NCBI GenBank assembly: GCA_017552715.1 | Contig: JAFZOW010000040.1 | Coordinates: forward strand, 33,484-97,483 | Reading direction: 5' to 3' | DNA from: Lachnospiraceae bacterium | Lineage (GTDB): Bacteria > Bacillota > Clostridia > Lachnospirales > Lachnospiraceae | DNA length: 64,000 nucleotides | Shown: piece after piece, positions 57,885-64,000 of the stretch | Layout: each line of letters starts with the position of its first letter | Numbering within the stretch: the first letter of the stretch is position 1 | Notes under the pieces: model-generated | Told to the model about the DNA's origin: nothing | The model's database searches: none | Seen by the model: the letters and a program-made list of their open reading frames with translations, nothing else | Translations under genes and position numbers: made by a program

Positions 57885-58514
57885 ATGTTTTGTAATAATT
57901 GCGGAACTCAGTTACCTGACGGCACAGCGGTATGCCCCAATTGCGGAGCTGCATTGAGCGCGGGGGCTCAGATGGGAAATGCCATGAACAACGTGGCAGG
58001 AGCAGCTCAGAATGTCTTTAATCAGGCGGAACAGACCGTTGGCTCGGCATTTAACGACATCAACCAGTCCCTCAACAATCAGGGCTTTACCACGGCTTAC
58101 GTTCCCGCCGGCGGCGCCCTGAAGACAGACCGCAGCCTGCTGATGTACATTCTGCTCACCATCGTGACCTGCGGTATCTACGGATACTGGTTCCTGTATC
58201 AGATGGCTCATGATGTGAACATTGCCTGTGAAGGCGACGGAGAAGAGACTGCCGGTCTGGTGGCCTTTATCGTGCTTTCCTTCGTAACCTGCGGTATCTA
58301 TTCCTGGATCTGGGTTTACAAGCTGGGTAACCGTCTGAGCACCAATGCACCCCGTTACGGCTTAAGCTTCCAGGAGAACGGTACCACCGTACTGCTGTGG
58401 CTGATCCTTGGTTCCTGCATCTTCGGTATCGGTTACTTCATCGGATATCATATCCTGATCAAGAACACCAACCAGATCTGCGAGGCTTATAACCGCACTC
58501 ACGGGTTCGCATAA
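57885..58514 (+). CDS. Zinc-ribbon DUF4234 membrane protein
   Basis: 209 residues from ATG 57885 (AAGGAGGAG upstream). The zinc ribbon is MFCNNCGTQLPDGTAVCPNC. A helical linker with Asn/Gln (about 35-80) follows, then the DUF4234 domain: RSLLMYILLTIVTCGIYGYW, a second VTCGIYSWIWVYKLGNRL and FGIGYFIGYHILI. Three to four membrane helices are visible. It is the fourth zinc-ribbon protein in the cluster. The 155-bp gap before it contains no clear gene, only a frame of about 30 codons without support. Confidence 0.88.
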   Translation: MFCNNCGTQLPDGTAVCPNCGAALSAGAQMGNAMNNVAGAAQNVFNQAEQTVGSAFNDINQSLNNQGFTTAYVPAGGALKTDRSLLMYILLTIVTCGIYGYWFLYQMAHDVNIACEGDGEETAGLVAFIVLSFVTCGIYSWIWVYKLGNRLSTNAPRYGLSFQENGTTVLLWLILGSCIFGIGYFIGYHILIKNTNQICEAYNRTHGFA

Positions 58515-58530
58515 GAAAAACAGGGGAGGA

Positions 58531-59196
58531 TCAGAGGATCCCGATGACACAGATGGCGTGACCTGCTCCGCCCTGATATGAAAGAATGGCTTCCGAAAGG
58601 CTCTTTGCCCGACGGGAGCCATTATCGTTATGGACGGTAAAGCCGTCCTTTTCTTTTGTGACACACATGGTATGGACCATGTGGAAAGGATTCTGGCCGC
58701 GGTTAAAGGCGGTAAAGATGAAGCAGCGGCATTCTTCTGCCAGTTCATTCAGAGAAGCTTCATCGATCTGCCCGGCTTTCAGACTGTGCAGACGTAATCC
58801 ACGTCCCAGCAGGAAGCGTTCCACGGCCTTGGGCGAGGTGCCGAAGATCCCGTTAAAACATATCCCTCCTTCGGAAAAGCTCTTAAGCAGTTCCGGGAAG
58901 TCTTCCGGCTGTCCCAGGGCCAGCAGGGCATTATGTACCGCAATCACTTCGCAGGCATTTTCGGCGGCACTTAAGGGACGGCCCCGGAAGAAGAGTTTGC
59001 GGGCCAGCGGGCCGGCCTTACCGTAGCTTATCTGCGTGAGGCGGGACTGATGCTCGATAAAACCGGAGGCAGGAGCCTCCCACTGTTCCTTGTTTTCATC
59101 ATACTGGCTTTCGCGCAGACGCTTTCCCAGCCTTCCGGAAAACAGCCGGAAAACACCCAGGGTCGCATTGTCTACAAAGGCGGATCTCTTCTTCAT
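58531..59196 (-). CDS. Cysteine peptidase-like protein (C39/papain-like fold)
   Basis: 221 residues without a signal peptide. Catalytic-type segments are NACEVIAVHNALLALG (Cys), HMVHTMCVT (His) and FTVHNDNGSRRAKS (Asn/Asp), in the order of C39 or papain-like peptidases. Similarity is by motif pattern only. It is convergent with the DUF4234 gene and interrupts the plus-strand cluster. A substrate could be a peptide or an acyl-linked intermediate. No transporter is joined to it. Confidence 0.6.
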   Translation of the reverse strand: MKKRSAFVDNATLGVFRLFSGRLGKRLRESQYDENKEQWEAPASGFIEHQSRLTQISYGKAGPLARKLFFRGRPLSAAENACEVIAVHNALLALGQPEDFPELLKSFSEGGICFNGIFGTSPKAVERFLLGRGLRLHSLKAGQIDEASLNELAEECRCFIFTAFNRGQNPFHMVHTMCVTKEKDGFTVHNDNGSRRAKSLSEAILSYQGGAGHAICVIGIL

Positions 59197-59234
59197 GAAA
59201 CAAGCATAGCATTTTTTGAGCGGTGAAACAATGA

Positions 59235-59263
59235 TTGTACTTCAGGCTCTTTTGTGATACACT
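59235..59263 (+). promoter_or_regulatory. Promoter of the aldolase-thioesterase genes
   Basis: TTGTAC at 59235-59240 and TACACT at 59258-59263 with a 17-bp spacer. Confidence 0.6.
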
Positions 59264-59298
59264 GGGTGAGGTAAATTCTGTTCGTGGAGGATAAAACA

Positions 59299-60276
59299 GT
59301 GAAGGAATTGTCTAAACTTCTGGGTTATCGCGAGGATATCAAGGTGGTGGATGCCACCCTGCGGGACGGAGGTCTCGTAAATGACTTTTATTTTACCGAT
59401 GAATTTGTCAAAGCCCTTTATCTTACCAATCTCCGGGCCGGCGTGGATTATATGGAGATGGGCTATAAGGGCTCGAAAGAGATGTTCGACGTGAATAAGT
59501 TCGGCCGCTGGAAGTTTACCAATGATGACGACATCTATGCAGTGATCGGCGAGAACAAGGACACGGGTCTGAAGCTGGCCGCCATGGCAGATGTGGGCCG
59601 CTGTGATTATAAAACGGATATACGGAAGCGTTCGGACAGCCCGCTGGATCTGATCCGCGTGGCCTGCTATATCCATCAGATCCCCGCTGCGGTGGATATG
59701 ATCGATGATGCAAAGAACAAGGGCTATGAGGTGAGTGCCAATATCATGGCCATCAGCAATGCCCAGGAGGGAGATATCAAGGTGGCCCTTGATATGCTGG
59801 GTCAGTCCGGAGCGGATGTGATCTACATCGTGGACAGCTTCGGCTCCCTTTTCCCGGAGCAGATCGCCCGTATCGCCGATCTGTACGGGGAATATGCGGC
59901 CAAGTACGGGAAAAAACTGGGCATGCATGCCCATAACAACCAGCAGCTGGCTTTTGCAAATACCATCGAAGCTGTGGGCGACGGTGTGGACTTCCTGGAT
60001 GCCACCTATAACGGCATGGGACGCGGCGCCGGCAACTGCTACATGGAGCATCTGCTGGGCTTTCTGCGTAACCCCAAATACAATCTCTTCCCGGTGATCC
60101 AGTTCATCGAAAAGTATATGCCCGAGATCCGGGAGGGCGGTGCGAAATGGGGGTATGACATGCAGTATTTTTTTACGGGACACCTTAATCAGCATCCCCG
60201 TTCTGCCATAGCCTTCACGAAGGAAGGACGAAAGGACTATGCCCAGTACTATACCGAATTGGTAGGCATGGACTAA
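59299..60276 (+). CDS. DRE-TIM-type aldolase (HMG-CoA lyase/hydroxy-oxovalerate aldolase-like)
   Basis: About 325 residues from GTG 59299, 8 bases after GGAGG; the GTG at 59284 lies before that site and is rejected. The DRE-TIM motif is VVDATLRDGGLVND (R-D-G with catalytic Arg and metal Asp). The metal ligands HAHNN and the DATYNGMGRGAGN segment complete the site. It is a cytoplasmic metal-dependent carbon-carbon lyase or condensing enzyme. The exact substrate is unclear. The next gene starts directly after the stop codon, pointing to a joint pathway. Confidence 0.85.
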   Translation: MKELSKLLGYREDIKVVDATLRDGGLVNDFYFTDEFVKALYLTNLRAGVDYMEMGYKGSKEMFDVNKFGRWKFTNDDDIYAVIGENKDTGLKLAAMADVGRCDYKTDIRKRSDSPLDLIRVACYIHQIPAAVDMIDDAKNKGYEVSANIMAISNAQEGDIKVALDMLGQSGADVIYIVDSFGSLFPEQIARIADLYGEYAAKYGKKLGMHAHNNQQLAFANTIEAVGDGVDFLDATYNGMGRGAGNCYMEHLLGFLRNPKYNLFPVIQFIEKYMPEIREGGAKWGYDMQYFFTGHLNQHPRSAIAFTKEGRKDYAQYYTELVGMD

Positions 60277-61023
60277 ATGGAGCCCTTTCTTTACAGGGAG
60301 GAAAAGACCCAGGAATTCCGGGATGCGGATGCCGATGGTGCCGTGGGAATGCGGGGCTATCTGGAATACTTTCAGGATGCCGCCGCCACCTATATGCATC
60401 GCTTCGACTGGGACAATTCCACTGTGCACGAGCGCTTTGGGGTGGCCTGGGTATATACGAAATACCGCATGCAGTGTTTCGAAAAGACCTTCTACGATCA
60501 TCCGCTGCACATGGAGTGCTGGATCGAACCCTCCCGTCCCAGTATCGCGGTACGGCATGCCCTTGAGATCACGAAATGCGGGCAGCTCATGGCCAGGGGC
60601 AGACTGGAGAGCTGTATCGTAGATCTGGAGAAGAAGCGCATAAGCCGTCTGTCCGCCATAGGCTATGACGGCAGCCTGGCACTGGAGCGCGAGAATCCGA
60701 CGCCGGAATACACACACATCGAACAGAGCGCCGAAGGGATGGAGGAGATCTACAGCCACCGGGTGCGCTATACGGATCTGGATAATAATGCGCATATGAA
60801 CAATCTGCGCTATATACCCCTGCTGCTGGATGCTTATGAGCCGGAGTTTCATGAGGCGCACAGGCTTACGGATCTGGAGATCCATTATCGTAACCAGTGC
60901 CTGTACGGTGAAAAGCTGAGTATCCTGAAATGCAGCGAGGGAGTGCTGACGGACCGCCTGCAGATACGGAAAGAAGACGGCAGCCCGGCAGTCTGCGCAA
61001 GGCTCATATTCAGCGGATCATAA
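60277..61023 (+). CDS. Acyl-ACP thioesterase family protein
   Basis: 248 residues with two hot-dog domains of the FatA/FatB-like family (PF01643). The N-terminal half has GYLEYFQDAAATYMHRF, and the C-terminal half has the catalytic-type segment YTDLDNNAHMNNLRY with Asn/His. It releases fatty acids or related acyl groups from acyl carrier protein. The start is the ATG right after the aldolase TAA stop. No acyl carrier or synthase gene is nearby, so the role of the pair is open. Confidence 0.88.
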   Translation: MEPFLYREEKTQEFRDADADGAVGMRGYLEYFQDAAATYMHRFDWDNSTVHERFGVAWVYTKYRMQCFEKTFYDHPLHMECWIEPSRPSIAVRHALEITKCGQLMARGRLESCIVDLEKKRISRLSAIGYDGSLALERENPTPEYTHIEQSAEGMEEIYSHRVRYTDLDNNAHMNNLRYIPLLLDAYEPEFHEAHRLTDLEIHYRNQCLYGEKLSILKCSEGVLTDRLQIRKEDGSPAVCARLIFSGS

Positions 61024-61044
61024 CGATACAAGGGGGGTGAACAG

Positions 61045-62934
61045 ATGATACCTTGTCCGAGTTGCGGTGGCGAGCTTACTTTCGACATCGCATCCCAGAT
61101 GCTGAAATGCCCGTTCTGTGAGGGGGTGTTCTCTCCTACGGAAACGGGAACGGGGAAGGCTGCCGAGACCCAGACCTGGCAGGAGAACAGTGCTCCCCAG
61201 GCGGATCCCTATCTGGCCCAGGATGTGACAGCAGGCTATTACGGCCAGCAGCCGCAGCAGGCGCAGCCTCAGCAGATGCAGTATCAGCAGGGCTATGCCC
61301 AGCCGCAGCCTCAGCAGATGCAGTATCAGCAGGGCTATGCCCAGCCGCAGCAGCAACAGATGCAGTATCAGGAGGGCTATGCCCAGGCTCCGGCTGCCGT
61401 AGCAGGGGCTTTTGCCCAGCCGGGACAGATGGCCGCCCCTCAGGAGCAGATCCAGGCCCCGCAGCAGGCGGATTTCTTTGAAGTTGTTTCTTATACCTGC
61501 CCCCAGTGCGGCGGTACCATATATTCCACAGAGCAGTCGGTGAACGGTTTCTGCAGCTACTGCGGTTCCTCGGTGATGCTTCAGGCCCGTATGGCCAGTA
61601 TGCCCCAGCCGAAAAAGCTCATTCCTTTCCGTATCGATAAGAATGCCTGTAAGAATTCCTATGCAAATTTTGTAGGAAAGAATTTCTATGCCCCGAAAGA
61701 GTTCAAGGATCCCAATTATCTGGAGCTGTTCCGCGGGATCTACATGCCCTATTGGGTCTATGATATGAACTACAACGGCGATCTTCGACTGAAGGGTACC
61801 AAGAGCTATCGCCGCGGCAATTATGTCTATACCGAGCATTACGACTGCAGATGCTATGTGGACAGCTATTACCGCGGGCTTTCCTACGATGCTTCCTCCG
61901 GTTTCGACGATTACTACAGCGAAGGGATCGCTCCCTTCGATGCCCATACCATGGTGGATTTCCATCCCAACTATATGAGCGGTTACTATGCCGATATGGC
62001 GGATGTCTCCAGTGATGTATATGTTGGGGATGCCATGAGCTTCGTGGGTTCGCAGCTCTTTACCAATGTGAAGAATGCCCGCTGCTTCCCCGGGGTGACC
62101 ATAGCCTCCGACCAGGCCAAGAGCGTCCATCCCATAATGGAGGGCAGCGGCCCCTATACCGCCTTCTTCCCGGTGTGGTTTTTGTCTTTCCGGCGGAAGG
62201 ACCGCGTGGCCTATGCCGTGGTAAACGGACAGACGGGAAAGGTGGTGGGGGATCTGCCGGTGGATACCAGCAAATTCCTGCTTGTAACGGTGGTGCTCTC
62301 CCTTCTGAGTTATCTTGGACTGGCTTTCTTCCCGGCCATGCGGCCGGATGAACTGCTGATCATCTGCGGGATCTTTTCCCTGGTCAATGTGATCCTGCTC
62401 ATCTCCCTGATGCGTCGCGTGGTGCGGAGGGAGAGTCATGAGGATGATAAAGGTTTCTTAAGCCGGAATGACAAAGATGCCTATCGGAAGAAACAGCTGA
62501 AGGACCGGAGTGAAGGCACAACGGCCAAGACGGTGCTGGGGATTATTTTTGCGGTATTCATGGTGATACTGAGCCTGGGCGGAGGCGCCATCTCGGCCCT
62601 GGTATCACTCTTCTCCACCAAGCTGCCCCTCTTTGTGGCAGGAGTGGCCATTGCGGCCATGATCCTCTGGGGCATGAGTTATGCCGGAAAGCTTTCGGAA
62701 GGAGCGGCTTCCATACGTATGGGGCTGGCGCTCATCCTGGGATCGGTGGTCTACATCCTGCTGGTACAGACCCTGCGTCCCCCCGGAGACGGCTGGTATT
62801 ACGGCGGTGCCTTTGCACTGCTGGGAGCTACGGTCATATCCCAGTTAAGCTCCTTAAAACAGTATAATATGCTCACTACGCGGCCTTTGCCGCAGCTGAA
62901 CCGGAAAGGAGGAAACGACAGTGCGCCGGTATAA
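61045..62934 (+). CDS. Zinc-ribbon membrane protein (YdjG-like) with Gln-rich repeats
   Basis: 629 residues. The N-terminal zinc ribbon is MIPCPSCGGELTFDIASQML, then CPFC. Three 14-residue repeats of QPQQMQYQQGYA type follow (about 74-115). A second TFIIB-like ribbon has TCPQCGGTIYSTEQSVNGF and CSYC. A large soluble domain (about 190-405) contains PKKLIPFRIDKNACKNSYAN and MPYWVYDMNYNGD. Five to seven membrane helices end the protein. It fits B. subtilis YdjG. It overlaps the TPM gene by 14 bp, as ydjG and ydjH are adjacent in that species. Confidence 0.82.
   Translation: MIPCPSCGGELTFDIASQMLKCPFCEGVFSPTETGTGKAAETQTWQENSAPQADPYLAQDVTAGYYGQQPQQAQPQQMQYQQGYAQPQPQQMQYQQGYAQPQQQQMQYQEGYAQAPAAVAGAFAQPGQMAAPQEQIQAPQQADFFEVVSYTCPQCGGTIYSTEQSVNGFCSYCGSSVMLQARMASMPQPKKLIPFRIDKNACKNSYANFVGKNFYAPKEFKDPNYLELFRGIYMPYWVYDMNYNGDLRLKGTKSYRRGNYVYTEHYDCRCYVDSYYRGLSYDASSGFDDYYSEGIAPFDAHTMVDFHPNYMSGYYADMADVSSDVYVGDAMSFVGSQLFTNVKNARCFPGVTIASDQAKSVHPIMEGSGPYTAFFPVWFLSFRRKDRVAYAVVNGQTGKVVGDLPVDTSKFLLVTVVLSLLSYLGLAFFPAMRPDELLIICGIFSLVNVILLISLMRRVVRRESHEDDKGFLSRNDKDAYRKKQLKDRSEGTTAKTVLGIIFAVFMVILSLGGGAISALVSLFSTKLPLFVAGVAIAAMILWGMSYAGKLSEGAASIRMGLALILGSVVYILLVQTLRPPGDGWYYGGAFALLGATVISQLSSLKQYNMLTTRPLPQLNRKGGNDSAPV
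61264..61386 (+). repeat. Three 42-bp tandem repeats in the YdjG-like gene
   Basis: Three copies of a unit centred on CAGATGCAGTATCAG at 42-bp spacing encode the Gln/Tyr-rich linker between the two zinc ribbons. Confidence 0.8.
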
Positions 62935-63715
62935 GTATGCTTTTGTCCTTGCCCTGATCGCGCTCCTTCTGCTCCCTTCTCTTTCCGTGCGGGCATGGGA
63001 TGACGACGATGAGACCAGCTGGAAGAGGAACGGCAATGAAGCCGTGATCCATGATGAGCTGGATTTCCTTTACGAAGAGGAAGAAGAGGAGCTGGAAGAT
63101 GTGATGACCGAGCTCCTGGAATACGGGAACGTGGTGCTGCTGACCCAGGCCGGCATCGGCATGGTGGATGAAGCGAAAGCAGACCGTATGGCCCATGATT
63201 TCTACGAGTCCATGTTCAATGAAAGCGATGACGGACTGGTCTTTATCATCGGCATGGATGAGGATCTGGAACACGGCTCCATCGTGATGAATACCTATGG
63301 CAGCCTGAAAAGCCGCCTGCGGAGTTCCCAGATCAACTCCATCATGGATAATGTATACAACAATGTAAGCTACCATGACTATGCAGGCTATGCACAGTCG
63401 GCCTTTTCCCAGACCCTGGATTATCTGGAAACGGGCAAGCTGGCCGAGCCCATGAAGTGGGTCAGCAATATCTTCCTGGCAGTGGTGATCGCGCTGATGA
63501 TCAATTTTGCCATCGTGAATCACATGATCCGCGGCAAAAAGGCAAAGGACAGCGAAGTGCTCAGCGGTATGTACCAGCACTTTAACATGCAGAATCCCAA
63601 CATGATACTGACCAATACCACCAAGGTGTACGATCCGCCTTCATCTTCCGGCGGCGGCCGCGGTGGCGGCGGCGGAGGTGGCGGCGGCCACTCCAGCGGG
63701 GGACATAGGATATGA
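62921..63715 (+). CDS. TPM-domain membrane protein (YdjH-like)
   Basis: 264 residues with a GTG start after AAAGGAGG. A signal peptide (1-25, ending VRA) is followed by an extracytoplasmic TPM/TLP18.3 domain (about 40-165): IHDELDFLYEEEEEELEDVM, VFIIGMDEDLEHGSIVMNT and DYAGYAQSAFSQTLDYL. One membrane helix (about 182-205) and a cytoplasmic tail end in a Gly-rich GGGGHSSGGHRI. Gly/Ser/His tails of this type are common for TPM proteins. It matches B. subtilis YdjH, the partner of YdjG and YdjI. Confidence 0.88.
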   Translation: MRRYKYAFVLALIALLLLPSLSVRAWDDDDETSWKRNGNEAVIHDELDFLYEEEEEELEDVMTELLEYGNVVLLTQAGIGMVDEAKADRMAHDFYESMFNESDDGLVFIIGMDEDLEHGSIVMNTYGSLKSRLRSSQINSIMDNVYNNVSYHDYAGYAQSAFSQTLDYLETGKLAEPMKWVSNIFLAVVIALMINFAIVNHMIRGKKAKDSEVLSGMYQHFNMQNPNMILTNTTKVYDPPSSSGGGRGGGGGGGGGHSSGGHRI

Positions 63716-63722
63716 TGCAACA

Positions 63723-63781
63723 GGCTTCCAAGCAAAAACAGCGCCCATGCTCGCATGAGGCGCTGATTTTATTTGGAAGCC
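63723..63781. terminator. Nested inverted repeats acting as a bidirectional terminator
   Basis: The outer arms are GGCTTCCAA (63723-63731) and TTGGAAGCC (63773-63781). Inside are CAGCGCC (63739-63745) and GGCGCTG (63759-63765), and inside those CATG and CATG around CTCG. Read on plus the inner stem is followed by ATTTTATTT; read on minus by TTTTTGC. It closes the TPM gene and may also close a minus-strand gene. Confidence 0.75.
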
Positions 63782-63820
63782 GCAAGAACATGCGGAAGTA
63801 GCGAGTCGCATGTTTTTGCG
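63781..63820. repeat. 14-bp inverted repeat
   Basis: CGCAAGAACATGCG (63781-63794) and CGCATGTTTTTGCG (63807-63820) pair with one G-T over a 12-base spacer. It directly abuts the preceding nested repeats. Confidence 0.8.
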
Positions 63821-63829
63821 ACGAAGCGG

Positions 63830-63956
63830 ATTCCGAATGTTCTGCCGGGATCGCGGAGCGATCCCGCTTGCATCAGATTAACTTGCAATTCATATTCCGA
63901 ATGTTCTGTCGGGATCGCGGGAGCTGCGACGCAGCGTAGCGATCCCGATTGCATCA
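63830..63956. repeat. Two imperfect direct repeats, each with an internal hairpin
   Basis: Copy 1 (63830-63875) and copy 2 (63894-63956) share ATTCCGAATGTTCTG, CGGGATCGC and GCGATCCCG, and end with TTGCATCA. In copy 1 the arms CGGGATCGC/GCGATCCCG enclose only GGA; in copy 2 an 18-base insert sits in the loop. The region has no gene. Confidence 0.8.
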
Positions 63957-63966
63957 TCTTACTTTC

Positions 63967-64000
63967 TTACTTCCCGGAGTGTTCCTTAAACGCCGCAAAG
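63967..64000 (-). CDS. Possible end of a minus-strand gene (partial)
   Basis: On the minus strand the last bases read FAAFKEHSGK and stop at TAA (63967-63969). The composition looks like a protein C-terminus and the position next to the repeat/terminator region fits, but ten codons cannot prove a gene. Confidence 0.25.
   Translation of the reverse strand, partial: FAAFKEHSGK

Noticed and set aside
59242-60885. Minus-strand open frame of about 547 codons over the aldolase and thioesterase genes
   Set aside because: Both plus-strand genes have family motifs; the opposite frame is a composition shadow rich in His and Ile.
63769-63957. Minus-strand open frame of 62 codons over the terminal repeats
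   Set aside because: It is built from the repeated DNA, so its internal protein repeat merely mirrors the direct repeats.

Overview
The window looks like a chromosomal segment of an anaerobic, plant-polymer-degrading member of the Clostridia, most likely Lachnospiraceae. This is inferred from gene content and style: strong AGGAGG-type ribosome sites, Gram-positive gene order (rho-rpmE-DUF1385-prmC-prfA), lipoproteins with short lipoboxes, sortase and exosortase G systems, GH3 and GH9 glycosidases and many ABC importers. Most of it is moderately GC-rich; about 34.6-39.7 kb is clearly AT-richer and accessory in character. No rRNA, tRNA, CRISPR array or intact insertion sequence was seen.

Layout. 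0-5 kb: tail of a DJ-1 family gene, a HAD phosphatase, a lipoprotein and a complete carbohydrate ABC importer (binding protein plus two permeases). 4.9-11.5 kb: a double-receiver regulator, a heterodimeric ABC exporter pair, rarA and a LytTR regulator with a degenerate receiver. 11.6-13.8 kb (minus strand): malic enzyme and a YhcC-like radical SAM protein. 14-21.2 kb: rho, rpmE with a structured leader, yqhQ, prmC, prfA, then a class B sortase and a secreted SGNH hydrolase with a Thr/Pro/Glu tail. 21.2-24.4 kb: AraC regulator and GH3 glycosidase.

24.6-32.5 kb is the most distinctive locus: a tightly packed exosortase G (XrtG) operon. It encodes two pterin-synthase-like proteins, a secreted protein ending in a Firmicu-CTERM-like sorting tail, the exosortase, a membrane GT2 glycosyltransferase, a membrane protein of unknown role and a large PTPS_related (PF10131-like) membrane protein. 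A vWA lipoprotein follows. The system is known from comparative genomics only; its chemistry is, as far as I know, unproven.

34.3-40 kb: a block of consecutive hairpins, an XRE regulator with direct repeats in its control region, a large secreted DUF6273/Ig-like protein, an AT-rich lipoprotein, a retropepsin-like protein and a decayed Rpn-type transposase/nuclease tail. 40-47 kb: GH9 cellulase, Hsp33, lipoproteins, a membrane serine hydrolase with a TetR regulator whose operator overlaps its own promoter, and a YjdI-GNAT fusion. 47.1-49.3 kb: a polar amino acid ABC importer. 49.3-54.5 kb: a Bce-like peptide-sensing/detoxification module (response regulator, short-loop histidine kinase, ABC ATPase, FtsX permease) with a TTACA-N4-TGTAA site in front of the ABC genes.

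54.7-63.7 kb: a run of zinc-ribbon, Gln/Pro/Met-rich and membrane proteins, including an SPFH protein, a zinc-ribbon membrane protein and a TPM protein that match the Bacillus subtilis YdjI/YdjG/YdjH set, here without a PspA gene. A DRE-TIM aldolase and an acyl-ACP thioesterase are embedded in it. The window ends in intergenic DNA rich in inverted and direct repeats.
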